This document shows, piece by piece, positions 54,651 to 63,536 of a DNA stretch of 64,000 nt. Under the pieces are notes generated by a model, which searched no databases, was not told the origin of the DNA, and saw only the letters and a program-made list of their open reading frames with translations. The position numbers were made by a program, and so were the translations under genes. The stretch comes from Candidatus Zhuqueibacterota bacterium. Its GTDB lineage: Bacteria; Zhuqueibacterota; Zhuqueibacteria; Thermofontimicrobiales; Thiofontviventaceae. Location: positions 25,380 through 89,379 of the forward strand of contig JAFGDW010000032.1 of the NCBI GenBank assembly GCA_016931935.1, written 5' to 3'. The number at the start of each line of letters is the position of its first letter. The stretch's first letter is position 1.

Positions 54651-55333
54651 TTAAAAAATGGCCAAGGTTGATTCTTGAAAAATTTAAGGCAACAAAAATT
54701 TTTAATCAAATAATGAAAATGAAAAATCAATTTGTTGAAAAGATATTTAATGAAAAAAACGATACTGAATCCATTGCTGATTATTCATTTGAAAATTATA
54801 GTGGCAAAAAATCTGATTTTGTAAAAGGGGAGAGCCATTTGGTACATAATCAGATTTTTATTTCCTACTGCCATAAAGATAAATATTGGTGCAAAAAAAT
54901 TATGAAGCACTTTTCTGTGCTACAACGCAATGATTTAGTAACTATTTGGTACGATAGAAATTGTTTATGTGAGGGCGACGAAATTAAAGCAACGATTCGG
55001 ACAGAACTACAAAAATCGAAAATTGTAATATGTCTGCTTTCTGAACATTATACTACCTCAAAGTTTATACTCGATTTTGAACTGCCCGAAATTGCAAATT
55101 TATATAATGCAGGAAGAGTTACTATTATCCCGGTGGCTCTACGACACTATTATGAAAGTGAAATTCCTTTTGAATTAGATAAAGTGTTGCTGAAAGTACC
55201 AAATGATGGTACCTATCTGGCCAAGCATTGTCACTTCAAGCAAAATGAAATATTAGTCACTTTTACCAATAATCTAATGAATCGTATAGTTTCAACTCAG
55301 GCGATACGCACAAGAAAATTATTTGGTGAATGA
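54647..55333 (+). CDS. TIR-domain protein in an AT-rich insert
   Basis: A 228-residue protein. The first 65 residues are basic and helical; the remainder is a TIR domain with FISYCHKDKYWCKKIMKHFS, WYDRNCLCEGDEI and the loop SKIVICLLSEHYTTSKFIL. Many bacterial TIR domains are NADases with a catalytic Glu, here perhaps in DFELPEI. The DNA is visibly AT-rich (the 60 bases from 54721 are 25 percent G+C against 52 percent from 56041), so it looks recently acquired. It starts in an ATGA overlap with the Nudix stop. No effector or sensor partner gene is adjacent. Confidence 0.82.
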   Translation: MIKKWPRLILEKFKATKIFNQIMKMKNQFVEKIFNEKNDTESIADYSFENYSGKKSDFVKGESHLVHNQIFISYCHKDKYWCKKIMKHFSVLQRNDLVTIWYDRNCLCEGDEIKATIRTELQKSKIVICLLSEHYTTSKFILDFELPEIANLYNAGRVTIIPVALRHYYESEIPFELDKVLLKVPNDGTYLAKHCHFKQNEILVTFTNNLMNRIVSTQAIRTRKLFGE

Positions 55334-55448
55334 ATGCAGGTTAATAGCATATAGTGTAGCAAAAATATAGTATGGATTAATTGATTTATCTCCCGCTATG
55401 CTATATGCACTCTGCCAGCTATAGATTAATGCGAAGGAAATACACACG

Positions 55449-56936
55449 ATGAAACAACTCGATATACTCCTTGTCAAACCCGGCAGCCAAAAACAACTGT
55501 ACGGCGACCTTAGCAAATTCAAGCTAACCGGCATTGAGCCGCCAATGTGGGCCGCGCTGATGGCGGCAAGCATGCGCGATAAAAAGTACGACGTCAAATT
55601 ATACGATGCCGAAGTCGAAGGCTGGACGTACGAGCAAACTGCCGTGCAAATTCATGAAGCCAATCCCAGGCTTGTGGTAGTCGTTGTCTCTGGTACGAAT
55701 CCGTCAGCTTCTACAATGAACATGACTGGCGCCGGGGAAATTCTTTCGGCATTGAAACGACGCAATCCGCACGTTAAAACTGCATTGACCGGACTGCATC
55801 CGTCGGCATTGCCCGAACGCACACTGGATGAAGAAGATGTGGATTATGTGATCGTCGGCGAAGCAATCCGTTCTCTACCCGGCTTGATGATGGCTATTAA
55901 TAGTAATGAACTGCCGTACGGCGTACCGGGGATTTGGTATCGCGATGGCAAGCAAATTGTCGGCAATCCACGAGCGGAATTGATTGATACGCTCGATGAT
56001 CTTCCCATGCCTGCCTGGGAATTGTTGCCGATGGAGCACTACCGGGCGCATAACTGGCATTGTTTCGATAATATTGCTGCCCGCGAACCCTACGGTGTTA
56101 TTTACACAAGTTTGGGATGTCCGTACAAATGTTCATTCTGTTGCATCAATGCGCTGTTTGGCAAGCCCGGTATTCGATATCGTAGTCCCAAAAAAGTGAT
56201 TGAAGAAATCGATTATCTGGTCAATTCATGGAACATTCGCAATATTAAAATTCTCGATGAAATGTTTGTGTTGAAAGAATCGCACGTTGTGGAAATTTGC
56301 GATCTGATTATCGAACGCGGATACGATCTCAACATGTGGGCTTATGCTCGCGTGAATACCGTGAATGAGCGTATGCTCGCTAAAATGCGCCAGGCTGGCA
56401 TCCGCTGGGTGGCGTACGGATTTGAATCGGGCAGCGCAACCGTGCTCGACGATGTGACCAAAGGCTATCGTTTCGAAAAAATCGACTCGGTGGTGGAAAT
56501 GACGTACAACGCCGGACTGTACATTGGCGCTAATTTCATGTTTGGACTGCCGGAAGATGATTTGGTATCGATGCAGGCGACGCTGGATCTGGCAAAATCG
56601 ATTAATGCCGAATGGGCAAATTTCAACGTTACGATGGCTTATCCCGGCTCGTCGCTATACGATCAGGCAATTCATCAAGGGTGGCCATTGCCCGATACAT
56701 GGCAGGGCTATTCGCAATACGCGTTCGATACATTGCCGTTACCCACGCGCTATTTAACCGGTTCGGAAGTGCTGGAATTCCGCGATGCGGCGTTCGTTGA
56801 GTATTTCTCCCGGCCGGAATATCTGAGCAAAATCGAAACTACATTTGGGCGCGCTACCGAAGATTACATCTGCGAGATGGTCAGTAGATCGCTGAAGCGG
56901 AAATATCTGCCGCAGCCGGCATCGATTATTATGTGA
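55449..56936 (+). CDS. Cobalamin-binding radical SAM enzyme, copy 2
   Basis: A 495-residue paralogue of the 52661 enzyme, with the N-terminal cobalamin-binding domain and the radical SAM site C224-x3-C228-x2-C231 (CPYKCSFC). The closely similar ends (AYPGSSLYDQAIHQGW; ALPLPTRYLTGSEVLEFRDAA) show recent common ancestry. The copies are separated by the Nudix and TIR genes. Two related enzymes may act on successive positions of one product. The spacer before it (55334-55448) holds GCTATATGC-type words. Confidence 0.88.
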   Translation: MKQLDILLVKPGSQKQLYGDLSKFKLTGIEPPMWAALMAASMRDKKYDVKLYDAEVEGWTYEQTAVQIHEANPRLVVVVVSGTNPSASTMNMTGAGEILSALKRRNPHVKTALTGLHPSALPERTLDEEDVDYVIVGEAIRSLPGLMMAINSNELPYGVPGIWYRDGKQIVGNPRAELIDTLDDLPMPAWELLPMEHYRAHNWHCFDNIAAREPYGVIYTSLGCPYKCSFCCINALFGKPGIRYRSPKKVIEEIDYLVNSWNIRNIKILDEMFVLKESHVVEICDLIIERGYDLNMWAYARVNTVNERMLAKMRQAGIRWVAYGFESGSATVLDDVTKGYRFEKIDSVVEMTYNAGLYIGANFMFGLPEDDLVSMQATLDLAKSINAEWANFNVTMAYPGSSLYDQAIHQGWPLPDTWQGYSQYAFDTLPLPTRYLTGSEVLEFRDAAFVEYFSRPEYLSKIETTFGRATEDYICEMVSRSLKRKYLPQPASIIM

Positions 56937-56937
56937 A

Positions 56938-57015
56938 AACAGTAAACAGTGAGCATTTACTAGTTAGCAGTTATCACGCTATGCGCTATGCACTTTGCGC
57001 TATGCTAAATCAACA
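56938..57015. repeat. GCGCTATGC tandem words
   Basis: The spacer repeats CGCTATGCGCTATGCAC and TTTGCGCTATGC, a degenerate tandem. Its complement GCGCATAGCGC occurs in the flgH-flgI spacer near 34428. Confidence 0.45.
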
Positions 57016-57023
57016 GGGATAGA

Positions 57024-58295
57024 ATGAGCCAAAAATTCCGTGTCCCATTCGGGACGATGTCCATTACATCATCCGCAAAGGAAATGATCGCCCAGGCGCT
57101 GGACGATGGTAAAGTGACCAGCGGCGGCCTGGTGGGAACGTTCGAAAAAGAATTCGCCAAATTGATGGGCGTGTCACACGCTGTGGCTGTCAGCACCGGT
57201 ACTGATGCCGATACGCTAGCGCTGGCCACACTCCATGATCGCGGCGCCCGGCGTGGCGATGAAGTAATTGTGCCAGCGCTTTCGTTTGTGGCCACAGGCA
57301 ATGCGGTGGTGCATGCTGGTTTCACGCCGGTATTTGTAGATATTGAATACGATACGCTGAATATTAATGTTCACCGTCTGGAATTGGCTATCACCGAACG
57401 TACCCGGGCGATTATGCCGGTGCACTTGATGGGCAAACCGGCAGCAATGAACGAAATTATGGATATTGCCAAACGCTATAACCTTATGGTGATTGAAGAT
57501 GCTGCCGAAGCCCACGGCGCCACATATCATGATCGGATTGTCGGTAGTATTGGGCATATGGGCGCGTTTAGTCTGTATGCCGCGCATATCATCAGTACAA
57601 TTGAAGGCGGAATTATCACGACCAATGATGCTGAGTTGGCGGAAATAATTCGGTCACTACGGGCGCATGGCCGCGGTTGTGTATGCCAGCAATGCGTGCT
57701 CAGCAGCTCGCAGGATTATTGCGCCAAACGTTTTCGTAATGGCATGGATACGCGGTTTACATTTCCGCGCATTGGTTATTCCAGCAAAATGAATGAACTG
57801 GAAGCTGCCGTGGGACTTGGCAATCTTGCACAGTACGAAAATATCCTGCAAAAGCGTCGCGCCAATCTTCTGCACGTGCTCCAGCGATTTCATGAATTTC
57901 ATCCCTATTTAACAACGATAACGGAAGCCGACTATGAACAAATTGGCCCGCATGCCATTCCGATTATTGTTTCGGAAAAGGCGCCGTTTTCGCGTGAAGA
58001 CCTGGCTACCTTTCTGGAGCACCACGGCATTGAAACCCGCACGCTGTTCATGTCAATGCCGACACAATGTCCGGGATTTGCTTATCTGAACTATAAATTA
58101 GGACAATTCCCTGTGGCTGAATTCATGGGAAGAAATGGGTTGCATATTGGTGTCCATCAGGATTTAAAAACTGATGATATGGAGTACGTTTTGGAAATGC
58201 TGGATGTTTTCATTAAAAAGCATAATAGAACGAAAGAAGAAATTGCGCCCGTCCGCAGAGTAACGGTTTTGCCGGATGAACAACCTGGTAGTTAG
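57024..58295 (+). CDS. DegT-family sugar 3-dehydratase-like protein (His for Lys, Cys cluster)
   Basis: A 423-residue DegT/DnrJ/EryC1 fold-type I protein. At the place of the PLP-binding Lys it has His188 (FSLYAAHIISTIEGG). ColD and the E1 enzyme RfbH/AscC, which remove a 3-OH from nucleotide-linked sugars, also use His. A cluster C219-x-C221-x2-C224-x8-C233 (GRGCVCQQCVLSSSQDYC) resembles the iron-sulfur ligands of E1 in type and place. This suggests a 3-dehydrase rather than an aminotransferase. The substrate is unknown; the context favours a GDP-heptose derivative. Confidence 0.82.
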   Translation: MSQKFRVPFGTMSITSSAKEMIAQALDDGKVTSGGLVGTFEKEFAKLMGVSHAVAVSTGTDADTLALATLHDRGARRGDEVIVPALSFVATGNAVVHAGFTPVFVDIEYDTLNINVHRLELAITERTRAIMPVHLMGKPAAMNEIMDIAKRYNLMVIEDAAEAHGATYHDRIVGSIGHMGAFSLYAAHIISTIEGGIITTNDAELAEIIRSLRAHGRGCVCQQCVLSSSQDYCAKRFRNGMDTRFTFPRIGYSSKMNELEAAVGLGNLAQYENILQKRRANLLHVLQRFHEFHPYLTTITEADYEQIGPHAIPIIVSEKAPFSREDLATFLEHHGIETRTLFMSMPTQCPGFAYLNYKLGQFPVAEFMGRNGLHIGVHQDLKTDDMEYVLEMLDVFIKKHNRTKEEIAPVRRVTVLPDEQPGS

Positions 58296-58368
58296 CTACC
58301 GTTCAAAAATAAAATGGCGACATATTCAAATCATACGTTTTTATCACTATTTCAATATATTGAGTAAT

Positions 58369-58432
58369 CGGTTATCAGTAATCGGTGACAAAAATTATCA
58401 CCGATAACCGTTCCCGCCGCAATTTGGCGGGA
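58369..58432. repeat. Two adjacent palindromes after the DegT-family gene
   Basis: CGGTTATC (58369-58376) pairs with GATAACCG (58403-58410); ATCGGTGA (58381-58388) pairs with TCACCGAT (58398-58405). A third hairpin TCCCGCC/GGCGGGA (58412-58432) has the loop GCAATTT and recurs at 63980-64000. Confidence 0.6.
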
Positions 58433-58572
58433 TTATCGCTTACCTTCAGTCTGCGTGTGAATATTTATGTCATTTTTCAGAACACAAAATGGCAATTTAT
58501 TTTTGAACAATTACTTAGTTGTGAAAATTGTACCACAATCGATAAGAAAATTATACACGAGGGGAAGGGATG

Positions 58573-59118
58573 ATGAGACGAAAAAAGAAAGCAGGCCAGG
58601 GACTGAATGACACCACGACAATCGTGTCGGAAGGAAGTCCGCCGCTTGAATTTGTATGCGCTTATAAAGGCTTCATCATCGTAAAGGATGATGACTATTT
58701 TTATGCATCAACCGATGATAATCCCCTTGCGAAAGAAGTTGGGGGAGTTCATCATGTGCGCATTACCATGAAGAGTGAAACCCAGGAATACATTGAGGCA
58801 GCTATTGACCGGTTTGATACCGTTGAAGCAGTCACTATTATTACTCCGGATGGCGATATGCTACCCGCATCAACGACGGGCAAGGGCAATCGGGCAATGC
58901 GATTTATTATGGAATATTATGATTACCATCTGGTGCGCTGGAGCAATTTGGTGTTTGGTGTGCCAAAGGCGTTAGGGACGGTCGATCTGTCGAACGAACA
59001 TTTACGAAAACATCCTGATATTTTATATGGAGAGCGTGTGGAACAGGTTCAGACCCTGATTGATAAATTGCATCTCCTTGACAAACTGCAACAGTGGTAT
59101 GAATTAAACAAGGAGTAA
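58573..59118 (+). CDS. Hypothetical protein sharing a module with the next gene
   Basis: A 181-residue hydrophilic protein. Residues about 118-165 (LVFGVPKALGTVDLS and following) resemble the ALPISLGAIDI segments in the middle of the protein at 59125. This module is not one that I can name. Residues 35-55 (GFIIVKDDDYFYAS) resemble the first part of the same module. ATG 58573 is chosen (an ATG also lies at 58570); GAAGGG precedes it. Confidence 0.65.
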   Translation: MRRKKKAGQGLNDTTTIVSEGSPPLEFVCAYKGFIIVKDDDYFYASTDDNPLAKEVGGVHHVRITMKSETQEYIEAAIDRFDTVEAVTIITPDGDMLPASTTGKGNRAMRFIMEYYDYHLVRWSNLVFGVPKALGTVDLSNEHLRKHPDILYGERVEQVQTLIDKLHLLDKLQQWYELNKE

Positions 59119-59124
59119 GCAGTC

Positions 59125-61422
59125 ATGAAATTTTTATCCGAGCAATTCAGTTTTGAAGATGCTACAACAGTATCACGACTCATTCGTGAAGGTGCAATAC
59201 CTGGGATGGTTGTTGTGGAACTGGGAACTTTCACGGGGCGTTCAGCGCTGACCATGCTGCCAACAATCAAAAAAATGGGTGGCCATTTATTTTGTGTGGA
59301 CTGGTTTCGTGGCTTGCCTGAAGAAGATGTGACAATTAATGCTTCGTATAAAGAAGATTATATCATCGATATTTTTCTTGAAAATATTCGTGAGAACAGT
59401 TTTAATGACGTGGTCACAACAATTGTCAGCACGACCGCAGAAGCCGCACTGCTTGGCGCCGTGGGATTCGCCGATTTTATCTTTGTTGACGCCGATCACC
59501 GTTATAGCGGTATTCGGCAGGATATTCTGAATTGGTATCCGAAATTAAAGGAAGGCGGCATCATTTGTGGCCATGATTTTGAGAAGCACTTGCAGGAATG
59601 TGATACTGATCGTGCCTATCAAAATTGTGAAATCGATTTTGATTTTAATGATGAGTGTCATTATGGCGTCATTCGGGCTGTCTCCGAATTATTCCCGAAT
59701 GTCCACCGTGATGGACGGATCTGGTGGGTTCGTAAAGGTGAAGATGCACCGTCCATTCTGCCTGTATTTCATGAACAGTTAACGGTCTTCCATGTAGCTG
59801 AACCTGTGATTAAATTATCCGAGTCAGCCGATCATGATTATCTTGTAAAACTGTTTGCAAATGATCCCGAGCTAACGGATGCCCACCTGGTTGATACCAA
59901 TGTTGCCGGGTATAATATTGTGCTGTATAAAGGTATTTTTTATGGCCTGGCGATTGAACTGGGCAAAATTGATATTCGAACACTGGATACGAACGTGCTC
60001 AGGACATATCTCGATGACGGCCGGATCATTAAGCATAGTTCATTGGAAAAAGTGCGCCAGACAATTGAGCATGGAATCGGACCTCATTTGATCGCTGAAC
60101 AAGTTAACGGATATAATATTGTTCTGTATCGCAACACATACTATGCACTCCCCATTTCGCTTGGCGCAATCGATATTACAAATGAAAAGGATCGGTTGCG
60201 TCCCGAAGTCCTGGAAAGCAAAAATCTCGCGCAATTAAAAAGCATGATTGGTTTGCCGTCGGAGCGCAATGCCAAACAGGAAATTCGGTTCACATTAGAC
60301 GATTCAATACACAAGAAACTGAAAGCGTTATTTCTGGGAACAGTCACGCCGGAAGTCGGGCGTAATTGTTTGCAATATGTCCCTGATTTCGATATGACGT
60401 ATCTTGTCCCGGAATCTCAGGACGGCTACTGGATGGGTGAACGAAAAATCCATTTTCAGCCGTACAATCCGGCAAAACCCGTACCGCTGGATGTTACAAA
60501 TATTCGGAATGGTCATCGTAAAGTTTTGGTTGAGCAAGAATTCGATGCCGTAATTATTCCATATGCAGAGACATTCCCCAAACGGGTCGGAAGTGTGCTG
60601 GAAGAATTTGCCGGGAATTTCGCCCACGAGATAATTCACGTGTTTCCGTCCGGCCGAACACGACGGTACCGGGGGGAAGACATAAATCGACTGACATATT
60701 CACGCGCCTATTTTGATTCGATGTTGCAGCATATCGGCAGTGTGGAAGGAAAAAATATTCTGGATATCGGATGTAGCGATGGCCTTGGCTGTGATTTAAT
60801 GCTGGTGGAAAAACCGGCGAGTATTACGGGGGTGGACACGTCAGATCATGTCGGTGCACGTTTTCCCGATCCCATAATCAATTATGCCAGAATGGATGCC
60901 CGACAACTGGAGTTCTCCCCCAATTCGTTCGATGTGGCCTATTCGATTGCTGTGTTTGAACATATTCAGGAACCGATAGATGCATTGAAAGAAATGATTC
61001 GGGTGATTAAACCGGGTGGCTATGGCTATATTCAGGCTGGTCCGTTATATAATTCTCCATTTGGCCACCATATGTTTGGATATTTCGATGATTATCCCTG
61101 GATTCATCTACGGCTGACGTCAGATGAAATTATTAGTTATGCGAGAGAACAGGGGATTGACAGACTCATTTTGGAAAATACGGGACGTGATGTTGTCGAC
61201 TATATCCATTCGATGATCAATGTGCAACATATCAATGGTCTTGCATTTGAAGATTACGGACTCGTTCAGTTAGCCGAAAGCGGCGCTGTTGAGATTCTCC
61301 ACTATGTAAAAAGCTATGACGGCAAAAAGTGGCTGACATCGGCGATTCAACAGGAAATTGCTTATGTGAATCCCGATGATCTGGTGATCGACCGGTTTGA
61401 AATTGCATTCAAAGTGCTTTGA
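59125..61422 (+). CDS. Double methyltransferase with two internal module repeats
   Basis: A 765-residue protein. N-terminal SAM methyltransferase (about 20-215) with VVVELGTFTGRSALTML as motif I; two copies of a 60-residue module at about 250-312 and 317-385, each with GYNIVLYxxxxY-x5-LG-x-IDI; a linker of unknown fold (about 390-520); and a second class I methyltransferase (about 540-650) with ILDIGCSDGLGCDL and the motif RVIKPGGYGYIQAGP. It probably methylates sugars or glycans twice. Related proteins with similar modules occur in other polysaccharide loci as I recall, without a reference. Confidence 0.82.
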   Translation: MKFLSEQFSFEDATTVSRLIREGAIPGMVVVELGTFTGRSALTMLPTIKKMGGHLFCVDWFRGLPEEDVTINASYKEDYIIDIFLENIRENSFNDVVTTIVSTTAEAALLGAVGFADFIFVDADHRYSGIRQDILNWYPKLKEGGIICGHDFEKHLQECDTDRAYQNCEIDFDFNDECHYGVIRAVSELFPNVHRDGRIWWVRKGEDAPSILPVFHEQLTVFHVAEPVIKLSESADHDYLVKLFANDPELTDAHLVDTNVAGYNIVLYKGIFYGLAIELGKIDIRTLDTNVLRTYLDDGRIIKHSSLEKVRQTIEHGIGPHLIAEQVNGYNIVLYRNTYYALPISLGAIDITNEKDRLRPEVLESKNLAQLKSMIGLPSERNAKQEIRFTLDDSIHKKLKALFLGTVTPEVGRNCLQYVPDFDMTYLVPESQDGYWMGERKIHFQPYNPAKPVPLDVTNIRNGHRKVLVEQEFDAVIIPYAETFPKRVGSVLEEFAGNFAHEIIHVFPSGRTRRYRGEDINRLTYSRAYFDSMLQHIGSVEGKNILDIGCSDGLGCDLMLVEKPASITGVDTSDHVGARFPDPIINYARMDARQLEFSPNSFDVAYSIAVFEHIQEPIDALKEMIRVIKPGGYGYIQAGPLYNSPFGHHMFGYFDDYPWIHLRLTSDEIISYAREQGIDRLILENTGRDVVDYIHSMINVQHINGLAFEDYGLVQLAESGAVEILHYVKSYDGKKWLTSAIQQEIAYVNPDDLVIDRFEIAFKVL

Positions 61423-61423
61423 A

Positions 61424-61480
61424 CGTGAGACGCCAGATGTGAGATGTGAGACGGTAAATAGTGAAAAGTGAAACGTCAAA
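61424..61480. repeat. GTGAGA word repeats after the methyltransferase
   Basis: Degenerate GTGAGAC/GTGAAAC words, similar to those of the fliP-fliQ spacer at 19801-19896. Confidence 0.55.
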
Positions 61481-61515
61481 CGTGAAATGAAAAGAAAAGG
61501 TTATTGTTGTTATTG

Positions 61516-61620
61516 TTTCCAGTCTCTGACTGGAAATGCAGTTTTACAAGGCTCTGCCTTGTGGTTGCCCTGATCGCGGCGAAGCCGCAAGGTTGTCATT
61601 TCCAGCAAGACGCTGGGAAC
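61516..61620. repeat. Clustered hairpins, TTTCCAG/GGCTCTGCC family, copy 2
   Basis: Four hairpins in a row: TTTCCAGT/ACTGGAAA (61516-61536), CAAGGC-TCT-GCCTTG (61547-61561), GCGGC-GAA-GCCGC (61576-61588) and TTCCAGC/GCTGGGAA (61600-61619, with a wobble pair). The order resembles that at 49939-50043. Confidence 0.65.
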
Positions 61621-61670
61621 GATTACAGTCAAAAAGTTTGTCAATCATAAAAAAAAATCAAGGAGAAAAT

Positions 61671-63536
61671 ATGTACACATTTTCGTTCCTGACGCCAACA
61701 CGAAATCATCTGGAGTTTATTGAGCGGTTTTTTAAAAGTATTGTGGAAACAACCAATCGGCTCGATGAACTGGAAATTGTGCTTGGTGTGGATGAAGATG
61801 ATCCGGAAAGTCAGGCAATTACGCATGATCGCTTAAATATCCGGAAAGTAATTATTCCCAAAGGTCAGAATAAGAATTTAGGGCATGTCGTTCAGAAATG
61901 TTTCGAAGCCTCAAGCGGCCGCTATCTGGTGCAGGTGAATGATGATGTGGTTTTCCATACCAAAGGGTGGGACGACCTGGTATTTAATGCATTCTCCGCC
62001 TTTCCGGATGACATTGCACTGATTCATGTCAATGATCTGTTGTACAAGGAACGCTTGTGCACATTCCCGATCGTATCGCGCAAAGCATGCCAGGCGATTG
62101 GCGCGTCACCGACGATATATCAGCGCTATCGAAATGATGACCACATTTATGATGTGTATTATATGCTCGCGTTTCTTGGATACCGCCGGATTGTTTATCT
62201 GGAAGATGTGGTGTTTGAGCATTTGCATTTTATCACCGATATTTCCCAGCATGAGGGCACTTATTTTGAATCAGATAACAAACGTTATTATACGGTTGAT
62301 GATGAAAAAATGAAAGCCGATGCTGCGCTATACGATAAAACTCTGGATGAGCGTAAAAAAGACGCGCTGTGCCTGATCCGACTGATTGATGAAGAACGCT
62401 ATCGCAAACAGCAGGATCGCTTGCAGACGATGCTGGCGGAAATTCACCCGCGCACATATGATGTACCATACATCCACATGTTGAGCACAATTAAGGATTC
62501 ATATTCCTATCGAACACCGGATTTGTCGCGCAAGCCCGTACACATCTATGGTAATGAGAGCGGTTCCCGCCGGACCACCATCGCTGTTGTAACAGCTAAT
62601 ATGGAATCGGATTACGCCAAAGATTGTATCGCACGAATCAAGAAACACACACATAATTACGATCTTATAATTCTTGACAATAATCACGGCGGCGAATTTT
62701 CACACCCTCGTGAAATGAATAAAGTATTACGAACCGTAGAAACCGAATATCTTGTCATGCTGGATGATGATGTTTTGGTTGAAGCAGGCTGGCTCGACGG
62801 ATTACACTCGGCCTTGCAGCAAAATGTTAGCGTCGTTGTACCTCAGCATATCGATAAAAACGGCCAGATCAGCTACACTGGCGCCTATCTGGCAATGGAT
62901 GGACATGGCTCGCACGAACATTTAACGGATGCGATTACAGCACCGCGGGAAATTCAATGTGTATGCACCGCCATGCTATTGATCGATGTGAAAAAGTGTG
63001 GCCACCTGTTTATGGATGAAATTTACAGAAAGTATTATTTCGATCTTGCCTATGGTTTGAAGGTGTGGGAGGCCGGGTTTAGTTGTGTCTGCACACCGGA
63101 CACGGTTGTGACGCATCTTGGTGGGGCAACCATGTTACGCGGCTCCCAGGAAGCGACCCGAATGTGGGAACGTGATGGCTTTGTATTTCGTGAAGAATGG
63201 GTGCGGTTTGGCCGGCTGGATCGTTTGGTAAAACGCGAGTGGAGCAAATACCCGGCGCTGCAGGAATTGATTGATATCCCGGCGCGTATTAATCAATTAC
63301 CGATTACCTGCACAGAGTTGGAACTGTCTGAGCTTGATAAGGAAATTGGGACGTGCATCACGCGTGCTGCTAATTATCATCTGTTTTTGAATTTATTGGG
63401 TATACGCCTGGAACAATGCATTGCAGTGCTGCTTGACAAGAATCAGATTGATAAAGCACGCATGACAAAGGAAATATGGGTACATATGACACGTTTGCGA
63501 TACGAGCAACGCGCGGATGATAAACGCCGGAGTTGA
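61671..63536 (+). CDS. Double GT2-family glycosyltransferase
   Basis: A 621-residue protein with two GT-A-type domains. The first (about residues 1-210) begins FSFLTPTRNHLEFIERFF and has the acidic metal site D91-D92 (VNDDVV). A middle helical part follows; the second domain (from about residue 300) has IAVVTANMESDYAKDCI and the metal site LDDDVLVEAGW (about 364-374). The two domains may add two sugars or one may be regulatory. ATG 61671 has AAGGAG upstream and is preferred over the upstream in-frame ATG, which lies in repeat DNA. It is the last gene I can support. Confidence 0.85.
   Translation: MYTFSFLTPTRNHLEFIERFFKSIVETTNRLDELEIVLGVDEDDPESQAITHDRLNIRKVIIPKGQNKNLGHVVQKCFEASSGRYLVQVNDDVVFHTKGWDDLVFNAFSAFPDDIALIHVNDLLYKERLCTFPIVSRKACQAIGASPTIYQRYRNDDHIYDVYYMLAFLGYRRIVYLEDVVFEHLHFITDISQHEGTYFESDNKRYYTVDDEKMKADAALYDKTLDERKKDALCLIRLIDEERYRKQQDRLQTMLAEIHPRTYDVPYIHMLSTIKDSYSYRTPDLSRKPVHIYGNESGSRRTTIAVVTANMESDYAKDCIARIKKHTHNYDLIILDNNHGGEFSHPREMNKVLRTVETEYLVMLDDDVLVEAGWLDGLHSALQQNVSVVVPQHIDKNGQISYTGAYLAMDGHGSHEHLTDAITAPREIQCVCTAMLLIDVKKCGHLFMDEIYRKYYFDLAYGLKVWEAGFSCVCTPDTVVTHLGGATMLRGSQEATRMWERDGFVFREEWVRFGRLDRLVKREWSKYPALQELIDIPARINQLPITCTELELSELDKEIGTCITRAANYHLFLNLLGIRLEQCIAVLLDKNQIDKARMTKEIWVHMTRLRYEQRADDKRRS

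Noticed and set aside
58385..58573. A 62-codon frame before the 58573 gene
   Set aside because: It lies over the palindromes at 58381-58432 and has no motif or ribosome-binding site.
61536..61670. An N-terminal extension of the double glycosyltransferase from the ATG at 61536
   Set aside because: This region consists of the repeat hairpins; ATG 61671 has a clear AAGGAG and starts at the GT-A fold.
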